Positions 27,032 to 35,435 of a stretch of 64,000 nt of DNA are shown in pieces. The stretch is from Sphingomonas sp. S2-65 (GTDB taxonomy: Bacteria; Pseudomonadota; Alphaproteobacteria; Sphingomonadales; Sphingomonadaceae), in NCBI RefSeq assembly GCF_021513175.1, contig NZ_CP090953.1, positions 2,414,501 to 2,478,500 of the forward strand, read 5' to 3'. Below the pieces are notes generated by a model. The model ran no database searches, was not told the origin of the DNA, and was given only the letters and a program-made list of their open reading frames with translations. Made by a program: the position numbers and the translations under genes. Each line of letters opens with the position of its first letter. Within the stretch, counting starts at the first letter, position 1.

Positions 27032-28247
27032 AAGCGCTCAGTCCCTGAAGCAATTTGGGCACGTCGCCGCTTTCGCCGCGGGCTTCGGCCATGAACCAGT
27101 TCTTGAGCATCGGCAGCTTGTCGACGGCAGACAGGCCGAAGCGGCGGACGCTGGCCGCGGTCTTGCCGGGGATACCGAACAGGCGCGTGAGGCCATCGGT
27201 GGCGGCGGCGACCATGAAGGTGTCGAGGCCGCGCCAGCGCTGGTAGCGGGCCAGCAGCTGGGGGTCGCCCAGGTCCATGCCGAGCCGCTTGCCGTCGACC
27301 AGCACCTCGACCAGCGTGGCGACGTCACGGAAGCCGACATTGACTCCCTGGCCGGCGATCGGATGGATGCCGTGCGCGGCGTCACCCACCAGCGCAAGAC
27401 GATCAGCGGTGATCCAGGCGGCGTGGTGGAAGCCAAGCGGGTAGCTCGAGCGTGCCGACAAATTGCTGAGCGGCCCCAGGAACCCTCCCATGCGCTTCTC
27501 GAGCTCGGCGAGGTAGCCGCGCTGGCTGATCTTCATCAGCCCGGCGGCTTCGTCGGCCTTTACCGTCCACACCACCGCCGAGCGGTGCCCATCGGCATTG
27601 TCGGGAAGCGGCAGGATGGCGAAGGGGCCGTCGGGATAGAAGATCTCGAAGGCGATGTTTTCGTGGCTGCGCGCATGGTTCATCGTCGCGATCATCGCGG
27701 CATGGTCATAGGTCCAGCGCGCGGTCTTGAGCCCGGCGGCCTCGCGCGTCGGCGAGTTGCGGCCTTCGGCGGCGATCAGCAGCTGGGCACGCACGGTGGC
27801 GCCCGAATCGAGCAAGGCGGTGACGCCGAACTCGCCCCGCTCCACCGACACGGTCCGCGTCTTCATCCGCAGATCGGCGAGCGATGCGGCCTGGGCGGCT
27901 TCGAACAGGGCAGTGCGCAGGATGCGGTTCTCGAACATGGTGCCGACCGCGCCTTCGCCATCGCCGGGCGCGAAGTCGAGCTTGCCGGGCTCCAGTCCGT
28001 CGCTGACGCGGATCCCCTGGATCGGACAACCCTTGCCGGCCAGCCGGTCAGCCACGCCGATCGCTTCGAACATGCGCATCGGCGCGCTGGCGATCGCCGA
28101 GGCGCGGCCGTCGAAAGCCGCCTGGAGGATGAGTTCGGGGTCGGCCGGATCGACGACGATCGAGGAGATGCCATGGGCGTCGAGCGCGACGGCAAGCGCG
28201 CTCCCCACCAAGCCGCCGCCGAGGATGAGAATGTCCGCGCTGTCCAT
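27030..28247 (-). CDS. FAD-dependent ubiquinone-biosynthesis hydroxylase (UbiH/UbiF/COQ6 family)
   Basis: The protein has 405 residues, with the FAD-binding GGGLVGSALAVAL at its start (residues ~10-22). The second FAD motif, GDAAHGIHPIAGQGVNVGFRD, gives GDAAHGIHPIAGQG in the C-terminal half. This is the UbiH/UbiF/UbiM/COQ6 monooxygenase family that hydroxylates the ubiquinone ring. Which ring carbon it acts on cannot be told from sequence. It diverges from ftsK across 118 bp. Confidence 0.9.
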   Translation of the reverse strand: MDSADILILGGGLVGSALAVALDAHGISSIVVDPADPELILQAAFDGRASAIASAPMRMFEAIGVADRLAGKGCPIQGIRVSDGLEPGKLDFAPGDGEGAVGTMFENRILRTALFEAAQAASLADLRMKTRTVSVERGEFGVTALLDSGATVRAQLLIAAEGRNSPTREAAGLKTARWTYDHAAMIATMNHARSHENIAFEIFYPDGPFAILPLPDNADGHRSAVVWTVKADEAAGLMKISQRGYLAELEKRMGGFLGPLSNLSARSSYPLGFHHAAWITADRLALVGDAAHGIHPIAGQGVNVGFRDVATLVEVLVDGKRLGMDLGDPQLLARYQRWRGLDTFMVAAATDGLTRLFGIPGKTAASVRRFGLSAVDKLPMLKNWFMAEARGESGDVPKLLQGLSA

Positions 28248-28365
28248 GCCCTGCCCCTACCCCTGTTCGCCGGTGCAGGCCAGCGGTACAAAACAGGGCC
28301 ATAGTTGACGAGCGACTCCCTTTGAGCGATCATCCCGGCACACCTGACAATCTGGAGGCTGGGCG

Positions 28366-30726
28366 ATGGCGACCCGGGCACAACCGTCGCTGTTGCGCGA
28401 CACGATGAAGGCTGGCGCACTGCGCAGCACCGCGCTGATCGGCGGCACGATCCTGTTCCTGGCAACGGTGGCGTTGCTGGTCGCGATGCTGAGCTATCAT
28501 GCGCAGGATCCGTCGATGAACACCGCCTCCGGCGGCCCGGCGCGCAACCTGATGGGCGGCAGCGGTGCCTGGATCTCCGACCTGCTATATGCCTTGCTGG
28601 GATTGCCGGTGCTGCTGGTGATCCCGGTCGGCTTCATCGTCACCAATCGGCTGTGGCTCGATCGCCCGGTAGGCGCCTGGACGCAGATGCTGCGCGGGGC
28701 GGCGCTGAGCGCGTGCCTGGTCGCGGCGGGATTGACCTTGCTCCACATCGACTGGTCGCTGGCGATCGATTGGCGGCTGCCCGGGGGCATGGGCGGCATC
28801 GTAGGGCTGGCGGTGGCCGGCCTGGTCGATTGGCTGATCGGGCTGGGCGGCAACCCGGCCGTGTCGTTCTGGGCCGGGCGGGTCCTCGGCGCGGCTGCGA
28901 CGCTGTTCGGGCTGTTCTTCTGGTGGCGGACGCTGGACTTCACGTTGCCCGATCGGGTGATGCGCTTCCCGAGCCTGACCGGGCCGGCCAAGCAGCGGCT
29001 GTTGCGCGGTCCCGAGCCGCGGCTGGGCAGCGAGGACGTCGCCGAGCTGCCTTCGGCCAATGCGCTGTTCGAGGCCGGCGAGCCGAGCGCGCCGCGCAAG
29101 GTGGTGGTGCCGGATAACCGTCCGGCGCCGGTGATCGCCGAGCGCGGCACCTCCCCTGCCCCGGCCAAGGCGCGGATGGCGCCCGAGCAGACCAGCCTGG
29201 ACTTCAAGGACAGCTATACGCTGCCCGCGCTCGACCTGTTGAAGCCGGGGCCCGCCAACCAGCACGCGACGATCGACAAGGCGGCGCTGGAGCGCAATGC
29301 CCGGCTGCTGGAAAGCGTGCTCGACGATTTCAACGTAAAGGGCCAGGTGGTCGAGGTTCGCCCCGGCCCGGTCGTGACGATGTACGAGTTCGAGCCGGTC
29401 AGCGGGATCAAGGCGAGCCGAGTCATCCAGCTGGCCGACGATATCGCCCGCAACATGAGCGCGATCTCCGCGCGCGTCGCCACCATCCCGGGCCGCACCG
29501 TGATCGGCATCGAGCTGCCGAACGTAAAGCGCGAGGGAGTGAACCTCCACGAGCTGATCGGCAGCCAGAGTTTCGAGGATCAGGGCGCCAACCTGCCGCT
29601 GGTGCTGGGCAAGAACATCGCCGGCGAGCCGGTGATCGCCGACCTGGCGCCGATGCCGCATCTGCTGGTCGCGGGTACCACCGGTTCGGGCAAGTCGGTG
29701 GGCCTCAACTGCATGATCCTGTCGCTGCTGTACCGGCTGACGCCCGACCAGTGCCGGATGATCATGATCGATCCCAAGATGCTGGAACTCAGCATGTACA
29801 AGGACATCCCGCATCTGCTGGCCGACGTCGTCACCGACCCGCCCAAGGCGGTGCGTGCGCTGAAATGGGCAGTCGAGCAGATGGAGGATCGCTATCGGAT
29901 GATGGCGAGCGTCAATGTCCGCAGCCTGGCCAGCTTCAACGACAAGGTGCGGCTGGCCAAGGCCAAGGGTCAGCAGCTCGGGCGCAAGGTCCAGACCGGC
30001 TATGATCCCGACACCGGACGGCCGATCTATGAGGAAGAGACGCTCGACCTGCAGCCGCTGCCGCTGATCGTGGTGATCGTCGACGAGCTGGCCGACCTGA
30101 TGATGACGGCGGGCAAGGAAGTCGAATTCCTGATCCAGCGGCTGGCGCAGAAGGCGCGCGCGGCGGGCATCCACTTGATCATGGCGACGCAGCGCCCCTC
30201 GGTCGACGTCATCACCGGCGTGATCAAGGCCAATTTGCCGACGCGGATCAGCTTCCACGTCACGTCGAAGATCGATTCGCGCACGATCCTGGGCGAGCAG
30301 GGCGCCGAGCAGCTGCTGGGCCGCGGCGACATGCTGTACATGGCCGGCGGCAAGCAGATCCTGCGCGTCCACGGGCCGTTCGTCAGCGATGACGAAGTGC
30401 AGGCGGTTTCGGACTTCTGGCGCTCGCAGGGGACGCCGGATTATATTTCCGCGGTCACCGAGGAGCCGGAGGATGGCGGCTTTGCGCTGGAGGGCGGGCC
30501 GCAAGGCGACGATACGCCCGAGGAGCAGCTGTACCGCCGCGCCTGCCAGCTGGTGGCGGAGAGCCAGAAGGCATCGACCTCATGGCTCCAGCGCCAGCTG
30601 CGCGTGGGCTACAACTCGGCCGCACGGTTGATCGAACGGATGGAAAAGGACGGGCTGGTGTCGCGCCCGGACCATGTCGGCCGCCGCGAAGTGCTGATGG
30701 ACACCGACGGGCGACCGCTGAACTGA
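28366..30726 (+). CDS. ftsK: DNA translocase FtsK
   Basis: The protein has 786 residues. About four membrane helices occupy residues ~25-190. A short linker follows, then the alpha/beta motor with Walker A GTTGSGKS near residue 437 and Walker B VIVDELADL, and a C-terminal gamma winged helix (residues ~720-786) that reads KOPS sites. It pumps chromosomal DNA through the septum and helps XerCD at dif. The linker is much shorter than in E. coli FtsK, as in many alphaproteobacteria. GGAGG lies 9 nt before the ATG. Confidence 0.96.
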   Translation: MATRAQPSLLRDTMKAGALRSTALIGGTILFLATVALLVAMLSYHAQDPSMNTASGGPARNLMGGSGAWISDLLYALLGLPVLLVIPVGFIVTNRLWLDRPVGAWTQMLRGAALSACLVAAGLTLLHIDWSLAIDWRLPGGMGGIVGLAVAGLVDWLIGLGGNPAVSFWAGRVLGAAATLFGLFFWWRTLDFTLPDRVMRFPSLTGPAKQRLLRGPEPRLGSEDVAELPSANALFEAGEPSAPRKVVVPDNRPAPVIAERGTSPAPAKARMAPEQTSLDFKDSYTLPALDLLKPGPANQHATIDKAALERNARLLESVLDDFNVKGQVVEVRPGPVVTMYEFEPVSGIKASRVIQLADDIARNMSAISARVATIPGRTVIGIELPNVKREGVNLHELIGSQSFEDQGANLPLVLGKNIAGEPVIADLAPMPHLLVAGTTGSGKSVGLNCMILSLLYRLTPDQCRMIMIDPKMLELSMYKDIPHLLADVVTDPPKAVRALKWAVEQMEDRYRMMASVNVRSLASFNDKVRLAKAKGQQLGRKVQTGYDPDTGRPIYEEETLDLQPLPLIVVIVDELADLMMTAGKEVEFLIQRLAQKARAAGIHLIMATQRPSVDVITGVIKANLPTRISFHVTSKIDSRTILGEQGAEQLLGRGDMLYMAGGKQILRVHGPFVSDDEVQAVSDFWRSQGTPDYISAVTEEPEDGGFALEGGPQGDDTPEEQLYRRACQLVAESQKASTSWLQRQLRVGYNSAARLIERMEKDGLVSRPDHVGRREVLMDTDGRPLN

Positions 30727-30812
30727 ACCGGATCGTTTGGCGGCCAAACGGGTTCAGGGGACATTCAAGCCGCGCCCTGTAGGGGTGTCATCCAGCTTTG
30801 GAGATTTCAATC

Positions 30813-31415
30813 GTGTTTGCACGGCCCCTTGCCTTCACTCTGCTCGCTGCCCCGGCGCTGATCGCGGCCGCGCCTGTGGGCGAACTTGCCCAGGTGCAGC
30901 AGCATCTGCAGGGGCTGAGCAGCATGACCGCGACCTTTGCGCAGACCGACCGCACCGGGCGGACGGTGGGCGGTACGCTGACGCTGAAGCAGCCGGGCAA
31001 GATCCGCTTCCAATATGAAAAGGGCGTGCCGCAGCTGATCGTCGCGGACGGGCGCAGCCTGTATTTCATCGACTATCAGGTACGCCAGGTCGACCGCTGG
31101 CCGATCGGCAGCTCGCCGCTGGGCGTGCTGCTCAACCCGAAAAAGGATATGTCGAAGTTCGCCAAGGTGCTGCCGACAGGCGATCCGCGCGTCGTGTCGG
31201 TTGAGGTGCAGGACCGCGCGCATCCCGAATATGGCCGCATCACGTTGATCTTCCAGAAGAACGCATCGGGCCCTTCGGGGTTGATGCTGCAGGGCTGGGT
31301 GGCATTGGATTCGCAGGGCAACCGGACGACGATCCGTCTGTCCAACGTGCGCTTCAACGTGCCGGTGTCGGACGGGACGTTCCGCTGGAACGACCCGCGG
31401 CAACGAAATCGCTGA
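30813..31415 (+). CDS. lolA: Outer-membrane lipoprotein carrier protein LolA
   Basis: LolA carries lipoproteins from LolCDE across the periplasm. From the GTG at 30813 the protein has 200 residues with a signal peptide (FARPLAFTLLAAPALIAAAP). The LolA core follows: VQQHLQGLSSMTATFAQTD, KQPGKIRFQYEKG, PLGVLLNPKKD. I prefer this GTG to the TTG at 30798 because a GGAG lies 9 nt upstream of it. It follows ftsK by 86 bp. Confidence 0.9.
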   Translation: MFARPLAFTLLAAPALIAAAPVGELAQVQQHLQGLSSMTATFAQTDRTGRTVGGTLTLKQPGKIRFQYEKGVPQLIVADGRSLYFIDYQVRQVDRWPIGSSPLGVLLNPKKDMSKFAKVLPTGDPRVVSVEVQDRAHPEYGRITLIFQKNASGPSGLMLQGWVALDSQGNRTTIRLSNVRFNVPVSDGTFRWNDPRQRNR

Positions 31416-31650
31416 TTCCTGAACATTGTTCATGCTGGCGACAGGTTCGCGGGCCTAGAAGCATCGGGCGGATGTGGGACGGTACTCGGGATTTTCCCCC
31501 TGTTGCTCGAGGTCGAACCATTTCCCGCCTGCGTGACGAACGCTAGGTCGGCCCTCGCTCCATTGCCCCCGGAGCGGGGGCCTTTCCTTTTTGGAGCGCT
31601 GCGCTTGGCGGTGGGCTGGAACCACCCGCCAAAAGCGCTACATCGCCTGC
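31416..31650 (+). other. Intergenic region, possible small RNA or lolA 3' UTR
   Basis: 235 bp between lolA and xthA with no convincing reading frame. It contains a strong intrinsic terminator about 150 nt after the lolA stop. Several pairing segments lie in the 110 nt before it (for example ACTCG at 31483 with CGAGG at 31507). It could be a long lolA 3' UTR or an independent small RNA of about 120 nt ending at 31591. No family could be assigned by eye. Confidence 0.35.
31565..31592 (+). terminator. Intrinsic terminator between lolA and xthA
   Basis: GCCCCCG and CGGGGGC form a perfect 7-bp stem with a GAG loop (31565-31581), followed by CTTTCCTTTTT. This is the most canonical terminator on the forward strand of the window. 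Confidence 0.85.
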
Positions 31651-32433
31651 GTGAAGATCGCTTCCTGGAACATCAACTCGGTCCGCTTCCGGATCGGCAT
31701 CGTCGAACAATTCCTGCGCGACGAGTCGCCGGACGTCCTGTGCCTGCAGGAAACCAAGGTGATCGACGGCGACTTTCCCGAGGAAGCATTCCGCGCGCTC
31801 GGCTATGACCACATCATCAAACACGGCCAGCGCATGCACCACGGCGTGGCGATCATCGCGCGGGTGCCGATGGTCGAGGACGACCGGCTCGACTGGCAGG
31901 CGAACCAGGAAGCGCGGCATGTCGGCGTCGCGCTGCCGAACGGCGTGCGGCTGGAGAATGTCTACGTCCCCGCCGGCGGTGACATTCCGAACCGCGAGGT
32001 GAACCCCAAGTTCGGCCAGAAGCTCGATTTCATCCAGCGCATGACAGAGTGGTCGGCGAGCCTCGACACCCCGACGATCCTGGTCGGCGACTTCAATATT
32101 GCGCCGCTGGAATGCGACGTGTGGAGCCACAAGCAGCTGCTCGATGTCGTCAGCCACACGCCGATCGAAGTTGAGGCGCTGGGGCGGCTGCAGGCGACGC
32201 ATGACTGGGTCGATCTGGGCCGACGCTTCATCCCCGCGCCCGAGCGCTGCTTCACCTGGTGGAGCTACCGTTCCAAGGACCGCAACGCGAACGACCGCGG
32301 GCGGCGGCTGGATCATATGTGGGCGAGCCCCGGCATTGCGGACCAGGCGGTGGCGCACAAGGTGTGCGAGCCGTGCCGCGACTGGCTCAAGCCATCCGAC
32401 CACGTACCGCTCATCACCGAGTTCGCCTTTTGA
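31651..32433 (+). CDS. xthA: Exodeoxyribonuclease III
   Basis: XthA is the AP endonuclease/3'-5' exonuclease of base excision repair. The GTG at 31651 gives 260 residues beginning KIASWNINSVRFRI. It has CLQETKVID (metal-binding Glu near residue 34), VGDFNIAP, the WSYRSKDRNAND segment and the C-terminal catalytic KPSDHVPLI. A longer frame from 31591 starts inside the terminator T-tract and is rejected. ribA starts from a TTG overlapping its stop. Confidence 0.94.
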   Translation: MKIASWNINSVRFRIGIVEQFLRDESPDVLCLQETKVIDGDFPEEAFRALGYDHIIKHGQRMHHGVAIIARVPMVEDDRLDWQANQEARHVGVALPNGVRLENVYVPAGGDIPNREVNPKFGQKLDFIQRMTEWSASLDTPTILVGDFNIAPLECDVWSHKQLLDVVSHTPIEVEALGRLQATHDWVDLGRRFIPAPERCFTWWSYRSKDRNANDRGRRLDHMWASPGIADQAVAHKVCEPCRDWLKPSDHVPLITEFAF

Positions 32434-33485
32434 GCGCGCGCGCGGCTGCCCAGGCCGTGGACGCGCTGCGGCGCGGCTGGCCGATCGCAATCCGTGGAGG
32501 CGACGGCACGCTGCGGCTGCTGGCGATCGAAACCGCCGATGCCGAGCGGTTGAAGGCGTTCGATCCCGAGGAGCGCGCGCCGGTGCTGCTGTCGGCGGGG
32601 CGTGCGGCAACGCTGAAGCTCGCCAACCAACGCGACGCGGCGACGCCCGAAGGGCCGGTGCTGGTCGAGCGGGTGCCGTGGCTGGACTTCGACACCGGGA
32701 CCGCGCTCGCCGACCCGCAGCTCGATCTGGCGACTCCGCTCAAGGGGCCGTTCCGCGCGATCCCGATCGAAGCGGGCGATGCGGCTGTGGCGGCGCTGCG
32801 GCTGGCGCGGGTCGCGGGGCTGTTGCCTGCCTTCTTCGTGCTGGAGGAAGACGATGCCGACGCGATCACGCCTGCCGACATCGACGCGCATGAGGATGCC
32901 GACCGGCTGCGCATCGTCGGGCGGGCGCGGCTGCCGGTGGAAGGCGCCGAGGATAGCGAGATCGTCGCCTTCCGCACCGACGAGATGCCGGGCGAGCATG
33001 TCGCGCTGGTGATCGGGCAGCCGGACGGCACGCCGCCGCTGGTGCGGCTGCATAGCGAATGCCTGACCGGGGACGTGCTCGGCAGCCTGAAATGCGATTG
33101 CGGGCCGCAGCTGCGCGCCGCGATCGCCGCGATCGAAGCGAGCGGCTGGGGGATCCTGCTGTATCTGCGCCAAGAAGGGCGCGGGATCGGGCTGATCAAC
33201 AAGCTGCGCGCCTATGCGCTGCAGGACCAGGGGTTCGATACCGTTGACGCCAATACCCGACTGGGGTTCGCGGTAGATGCGCGCAACTTCGCGATCGCCG
33301 GACGGATGCTGGCGCTGATGGGACAGACGACGGTGCGGCTGCTGACCAACAATCCGGACAAGGTGGCGGCGCTCAAAGCCTCGGGCATCATCGTTAGCGA
33401 GCGGGTGGCGCACAAGCTGCCGCCCAATCCGCACAATGAACGGTATCTCGCGACGAAGCGTGACCGCACCGGGCACCAGTTATGA
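32430..33485 (+). CDS. ribA: GTP cyclohydrolase II with divergent N-terminal domain
   Basis: RibA opens GTP in the first step of riboflavin synthesis. The C-terminal half has the zinc cysteines C211, C222 and C224 in SECLTGDVLGSLKCDCG, the catalytic RQEGRGIGLINKLRAYALQD and LLTNNPDKVAALKASGI. The first ~170 residues resemble the RibB (DHBP synthase) shape of RibBA fusions but lack its recognisable active-site motifs. The TTG at 32430 overlaps the xthA stop by 4 nt and is the only start that gives a sensible N-terminus. Confidence 0.9.
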   Translation: MSARAAAQAVDALRRGWPIAIRGGDGTLRLLAIETADAERLKAFDPEERAPVLLSAGRAATLKLANQRDAATPEGPVLVERVPWLDFDTGTALADPQLDLATPLKGPFRAIPIEAGDAAVAALRLARVAGLLPAFFVLEEDDADAITPADIDAHEDADRLRIVGRARLPVEGAEDSEIVAFRTDEMPGEHVALVIGQPDGTPPLVRLHSECLTGDVLGSLKCDCGPQLRAAIAAIEASGWGILLYLRQEGRGIGLINKLRAYALQDQGFDTVDANTRLGFAVDARNFAIAGRMLALMGQTTVRLLTNNPDKVAALKASGIIVSERVAHKLPPNPHNERYLATKRDRTGHQL

Positions 33486-33491
33486 TCTGAA

Positions 33492-34154
33492 CTAGAAGAT
33501 CAGCTTCCGGACGTCGTCGAAGCTGGCGGCGATGTCGTGGACGCCGAGCGCGCGCAGGCGGCCGGCATGGTCGGGGGCACAGTGGCTGGCGACGCACATG
33601 CCGATGACGTGTGCGCCCGATGCGACCGCGCCGGTGACGCCGACCTGCGAATCCTCAAGGATCACGCAGCGCGTGATGTCCGCGCCGAGCGCCCTGGCGG
33701 CGTGGAGGTAGATGTCGGGCGCCGGCTTGCCGCGCTCGACATGCTCGTGGCCGCTGAAGATCTTGTCGCCGAATATGGGGCGCACCCCGAGGTGATCGAG
33801 ATGGCGGGTGATCCAGGTGGTGCTGCTCGACGACGCGATGGCGCGCGGCAGGTCGGCGGGCAGATCGAGCAGGAAGCGGATCGCGCCGGCGACCTCGGGC
33901 AGCCCCTCGTCCAGCACGCGGCGATCCTCGGCGCGGCGGGCTTCGTGGAAGCTGTCGGGAAGGGGGCGGCCGATCCACTGCTCGACCGCGCCCAGGAACG
34001 CGGTACCCGACAGGCCCATGAAATTGGCCATCGACTGTTCGGGCGTGGTCGGGTGGCCGATGCTGCTCAGATAGTCGGCGATCTGGCGATTGCCGGCGGC
34101 CTCGCTTTCCAGCAGCACGCCGTCAAAGTCGAAGATAATGGCGTCGAACTTCAC
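33492..34154 (-). CDS. HAD-family phosphatase (beta-PGM/Gph-like)
   Basis: The GTG at 34154 gives 220 residues with HAD motif I DFDGV (D9, D11), motif II in IASSSSTTW, motif III lysine in ERGKPAPDIYL and motif IV in ILEDSQVGVTGAVASG. This is HAD subfamily IA, variant 3 (DFDGV... and LEDS), like phosphoglycolate phosphatases and beta-phosphoglucomutases. The substrate is unknown. It is coupled to the YggS-like gene by a 4-nt GTGA overlap and is convergent with ribA. Confidence 0.87.
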   Translation of the reverse strand: MKFDAIIFDFDGVLLESEAAGNRQIADYLSSIGHPTTPEQSMANFMGLSGTAFLGAVEQWIGRPLPDSFHEARRAEDRRVLDEGLPEVAGAIRFLLDLPADLPRAIASSSSTTWITRHLDHLGVRPIFGDKIFSGHEHVERGKPAPDIYLHAARALGADITRCVILEDSQVGVTGAVASGAHVIGMCVASHCAPDHAGRLRALGVHDIAASFDDVRKLIF

Positions 34155-34819
34155 GCGCGCGCTCCGAACAGGGCCGATCCGATGCGGACATGGGTGGCGC
34201 CGATCGTCACCGCGGTGGCGAAGTCGCTGGACATGCCCATGCTGAGGCCAGGCACCCCATGGTCGCGCGCCATCTTGGCGAGCAACGCGAAATAGGGTGC
34301 GGGTTCGGTCGCCAGCGGCGGCACGCACATAAGCCCGGCCACGGGCAGGTCGGCCGCGCGCGCCTGTTCGATCAGCTTGGGCAGATCGGCGACCAGGCAG
34401 CCCCCCTTTTGCGGCTCGTCGCCGATATTGACCTGGAGGAAGCAGGCGGGACGCCGGTGCTGCTTGTCCATCGCCCTGGCGAGCGCGGTGACCAGCGAAT
34501 CGCGGTCGACCGAGTGGATCGCGTCGAACAAGGCGACGGCTTCCTCGGCCTTGTTCGATTGAAGCTGCCCCACCAGGTGCAGCTCGATCCCGGAGGTTTC
34601 CGCGCGGAGCGCCGGCCATTTCACCTCCGCTTCCTGCACGCGGTTCTCGCCAAAGACGCGCTGGCCCGCGGCGATCAGCGGACGGATGGCGTCGGCATCG
34701 TGTGTCTTGGAGACTGCGATCAGCGTGACCGCGTCGGCCTTGCGATCGGCGATGTGGGCGGCGCGGGCGATTTCGTCGCGCACCTGTTCGAGGCGCTGGC
34801 TGGCGTCGTCTGTTGGCAT
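34151..34819 (-). CDS. PLP homeostasis protein (YggS/PROSC/PipY family)
   Basis: This 222-residue TIM barrel starts MPTDDASQRLEQV. K38 in LIAVSKTHD is the expected pyridoxal-phosphate Schiff-base lysine. GENRVQEAEVKW, HLVGQLQSNKAE and GLSMGMSSDFATAV (with the phosphate-binding SMGMSSD) confirm the family. These proteins regulate free PLP and amino-acid balance without known enzymatic activity. It is divergent from the ThiE-like gene across 22 bp, so their promoters must overlap. Confidence 0.93.
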   Translation of the reverse strand: MPTDDASQRLEQVRDEIARAAHIADRKADAVTLIAVSKTHDADAIRPLIAAGQRVFGENRVQEAEVKWPALRAETSGIELHLVGQLQSNKAEEAVALFDAIHSVDRDSLVTALARAMDKQHRRPACFLQVNIGDEPQKGGCLVADLPKLIEQARAADLPVAGLMCVPPLATEPAPYFALLAKMARDHGVPGLSMGMSSDFATAVTIGATHVRIGSALFGARA

Positions 34820-34841
34820 GCGCCGCGCTATAGGCAGGTGG

Positions 34842-35372
34842 ATGCGCGCCCGCCACCCCTCCCCGCCCAAGCTATGGCTGATGACCGACGAGCGAATGTG
34901 CGAGCGGCTGTGGGCGGCTTTGGAACGGATGCCGCGCGGCAGTGGGGTGATTTTTCGGCATTATCGGCTGCCGCTGGCGGAGCGGCGGGCGCTGTTCGCG
35001 CGGGTCGCGGCAGTGGCGCGGCGGCGTGGGCTGGTGCTGTTGCGCGCCGGCGAGACGCGGCTCGGGCGCGGGGAGGACGGGACGCACGGCACGCGGCGGC
35101 GGGTGCGAGGTTGGTATAGCCGATCTGCGCATTCGCCCGAGGAGGTCGTGGCGGGGGCGCGGGCGGGTGCGGATCTGTTGTTCGTGTCGCCGGTATTTGC
35201 CACGCGATCGCATCCCGGCGCGCCGGCGCTGGGGCCGGTGCGGCTGGGGATGCTGGTGCGCGGGGTCGGGGTGCCGGTGATCGCGCTGGGGGGGATGAAC
35301 GCGCGGTCGGCACGACGGCTGCGGGGGGTAGGCGTATATGGCTGGGCTGGGATCGATGCGTGGACGGGGTGA
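34842..35372 (+). CDS. Thiamine-phosphate-synthase-like (ThiE/TenI) protein, possibly degenerate
   Basis: A 176-residue protein with the TIM-barrel pattern of the ThiE/TenI family, clearest in AGADLLFVSPVFATRSHPG and GVPVIALGGMNARSARRL. It is shorter than ThiE (about 210 residues). The pyrophosphate- and substrate-binding HxGQxD segment is missing; the matching region reads RRVRGWYSRSAHSPEE. Classical thiamine synthesis is therefore doubtful. The TenI aminotransferase-like cyclase role or another use is possible. No THI-box or other thi gene is nearby. Confidence 0.65.
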   Translation: MRARHPSPPKLWLMTDERMCERLWAALERMPRGSGVIFRHYRLPLAERRALFARVAAVARRRGLVLLRAGETRLGRGEDGTHGTRRRVRGWYSRSAHSPEEVVAGARAGADLLFVSPVFATRSHPGAPALGPVRLGMLVRGVGVPVIALGGMNARSARRLRGVGVYGWAGIDAWTG

Positions 35373-35380
35373 TGCGGCCT

Positions 35381-35404
35381 ATCCTCCCCCTGGCGGGGGA
35401 GGAT
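35381..35404. repeat. Perfect 10-bp hairpin (second REP-like family)
   Basis: ATCCTCCCCC, loop TGGC and GGGGGAGGAT form a perfect stem between the convergent ThiE-like and outer-membrane genes. It has no T-tract. A close relative lies at 62129-62151, also between convergent genes. Confidence 0.6.
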
Positions 35405-35435
35405 GGACGAACCTGCATTGAACTTGAAGCGCCGG

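Noticed and set aside
28585..30504. 639-residue frame opposite ftsK
   Set aside because: It lies entirely antisense to a well-supported ftsK and has no recognisable domain. Similar long shadows occur opposite nadB (2966-4615), polA (7416-8693) and the hydroxylase gene (26973-28304).
34700..34860. A THI-box (TPP) riboswitch before the ThiE-like gene
   Set aside because: The gap to the divergent gene is only 22 bp, too short for a TPP aptamer, and the core motifs are absent.
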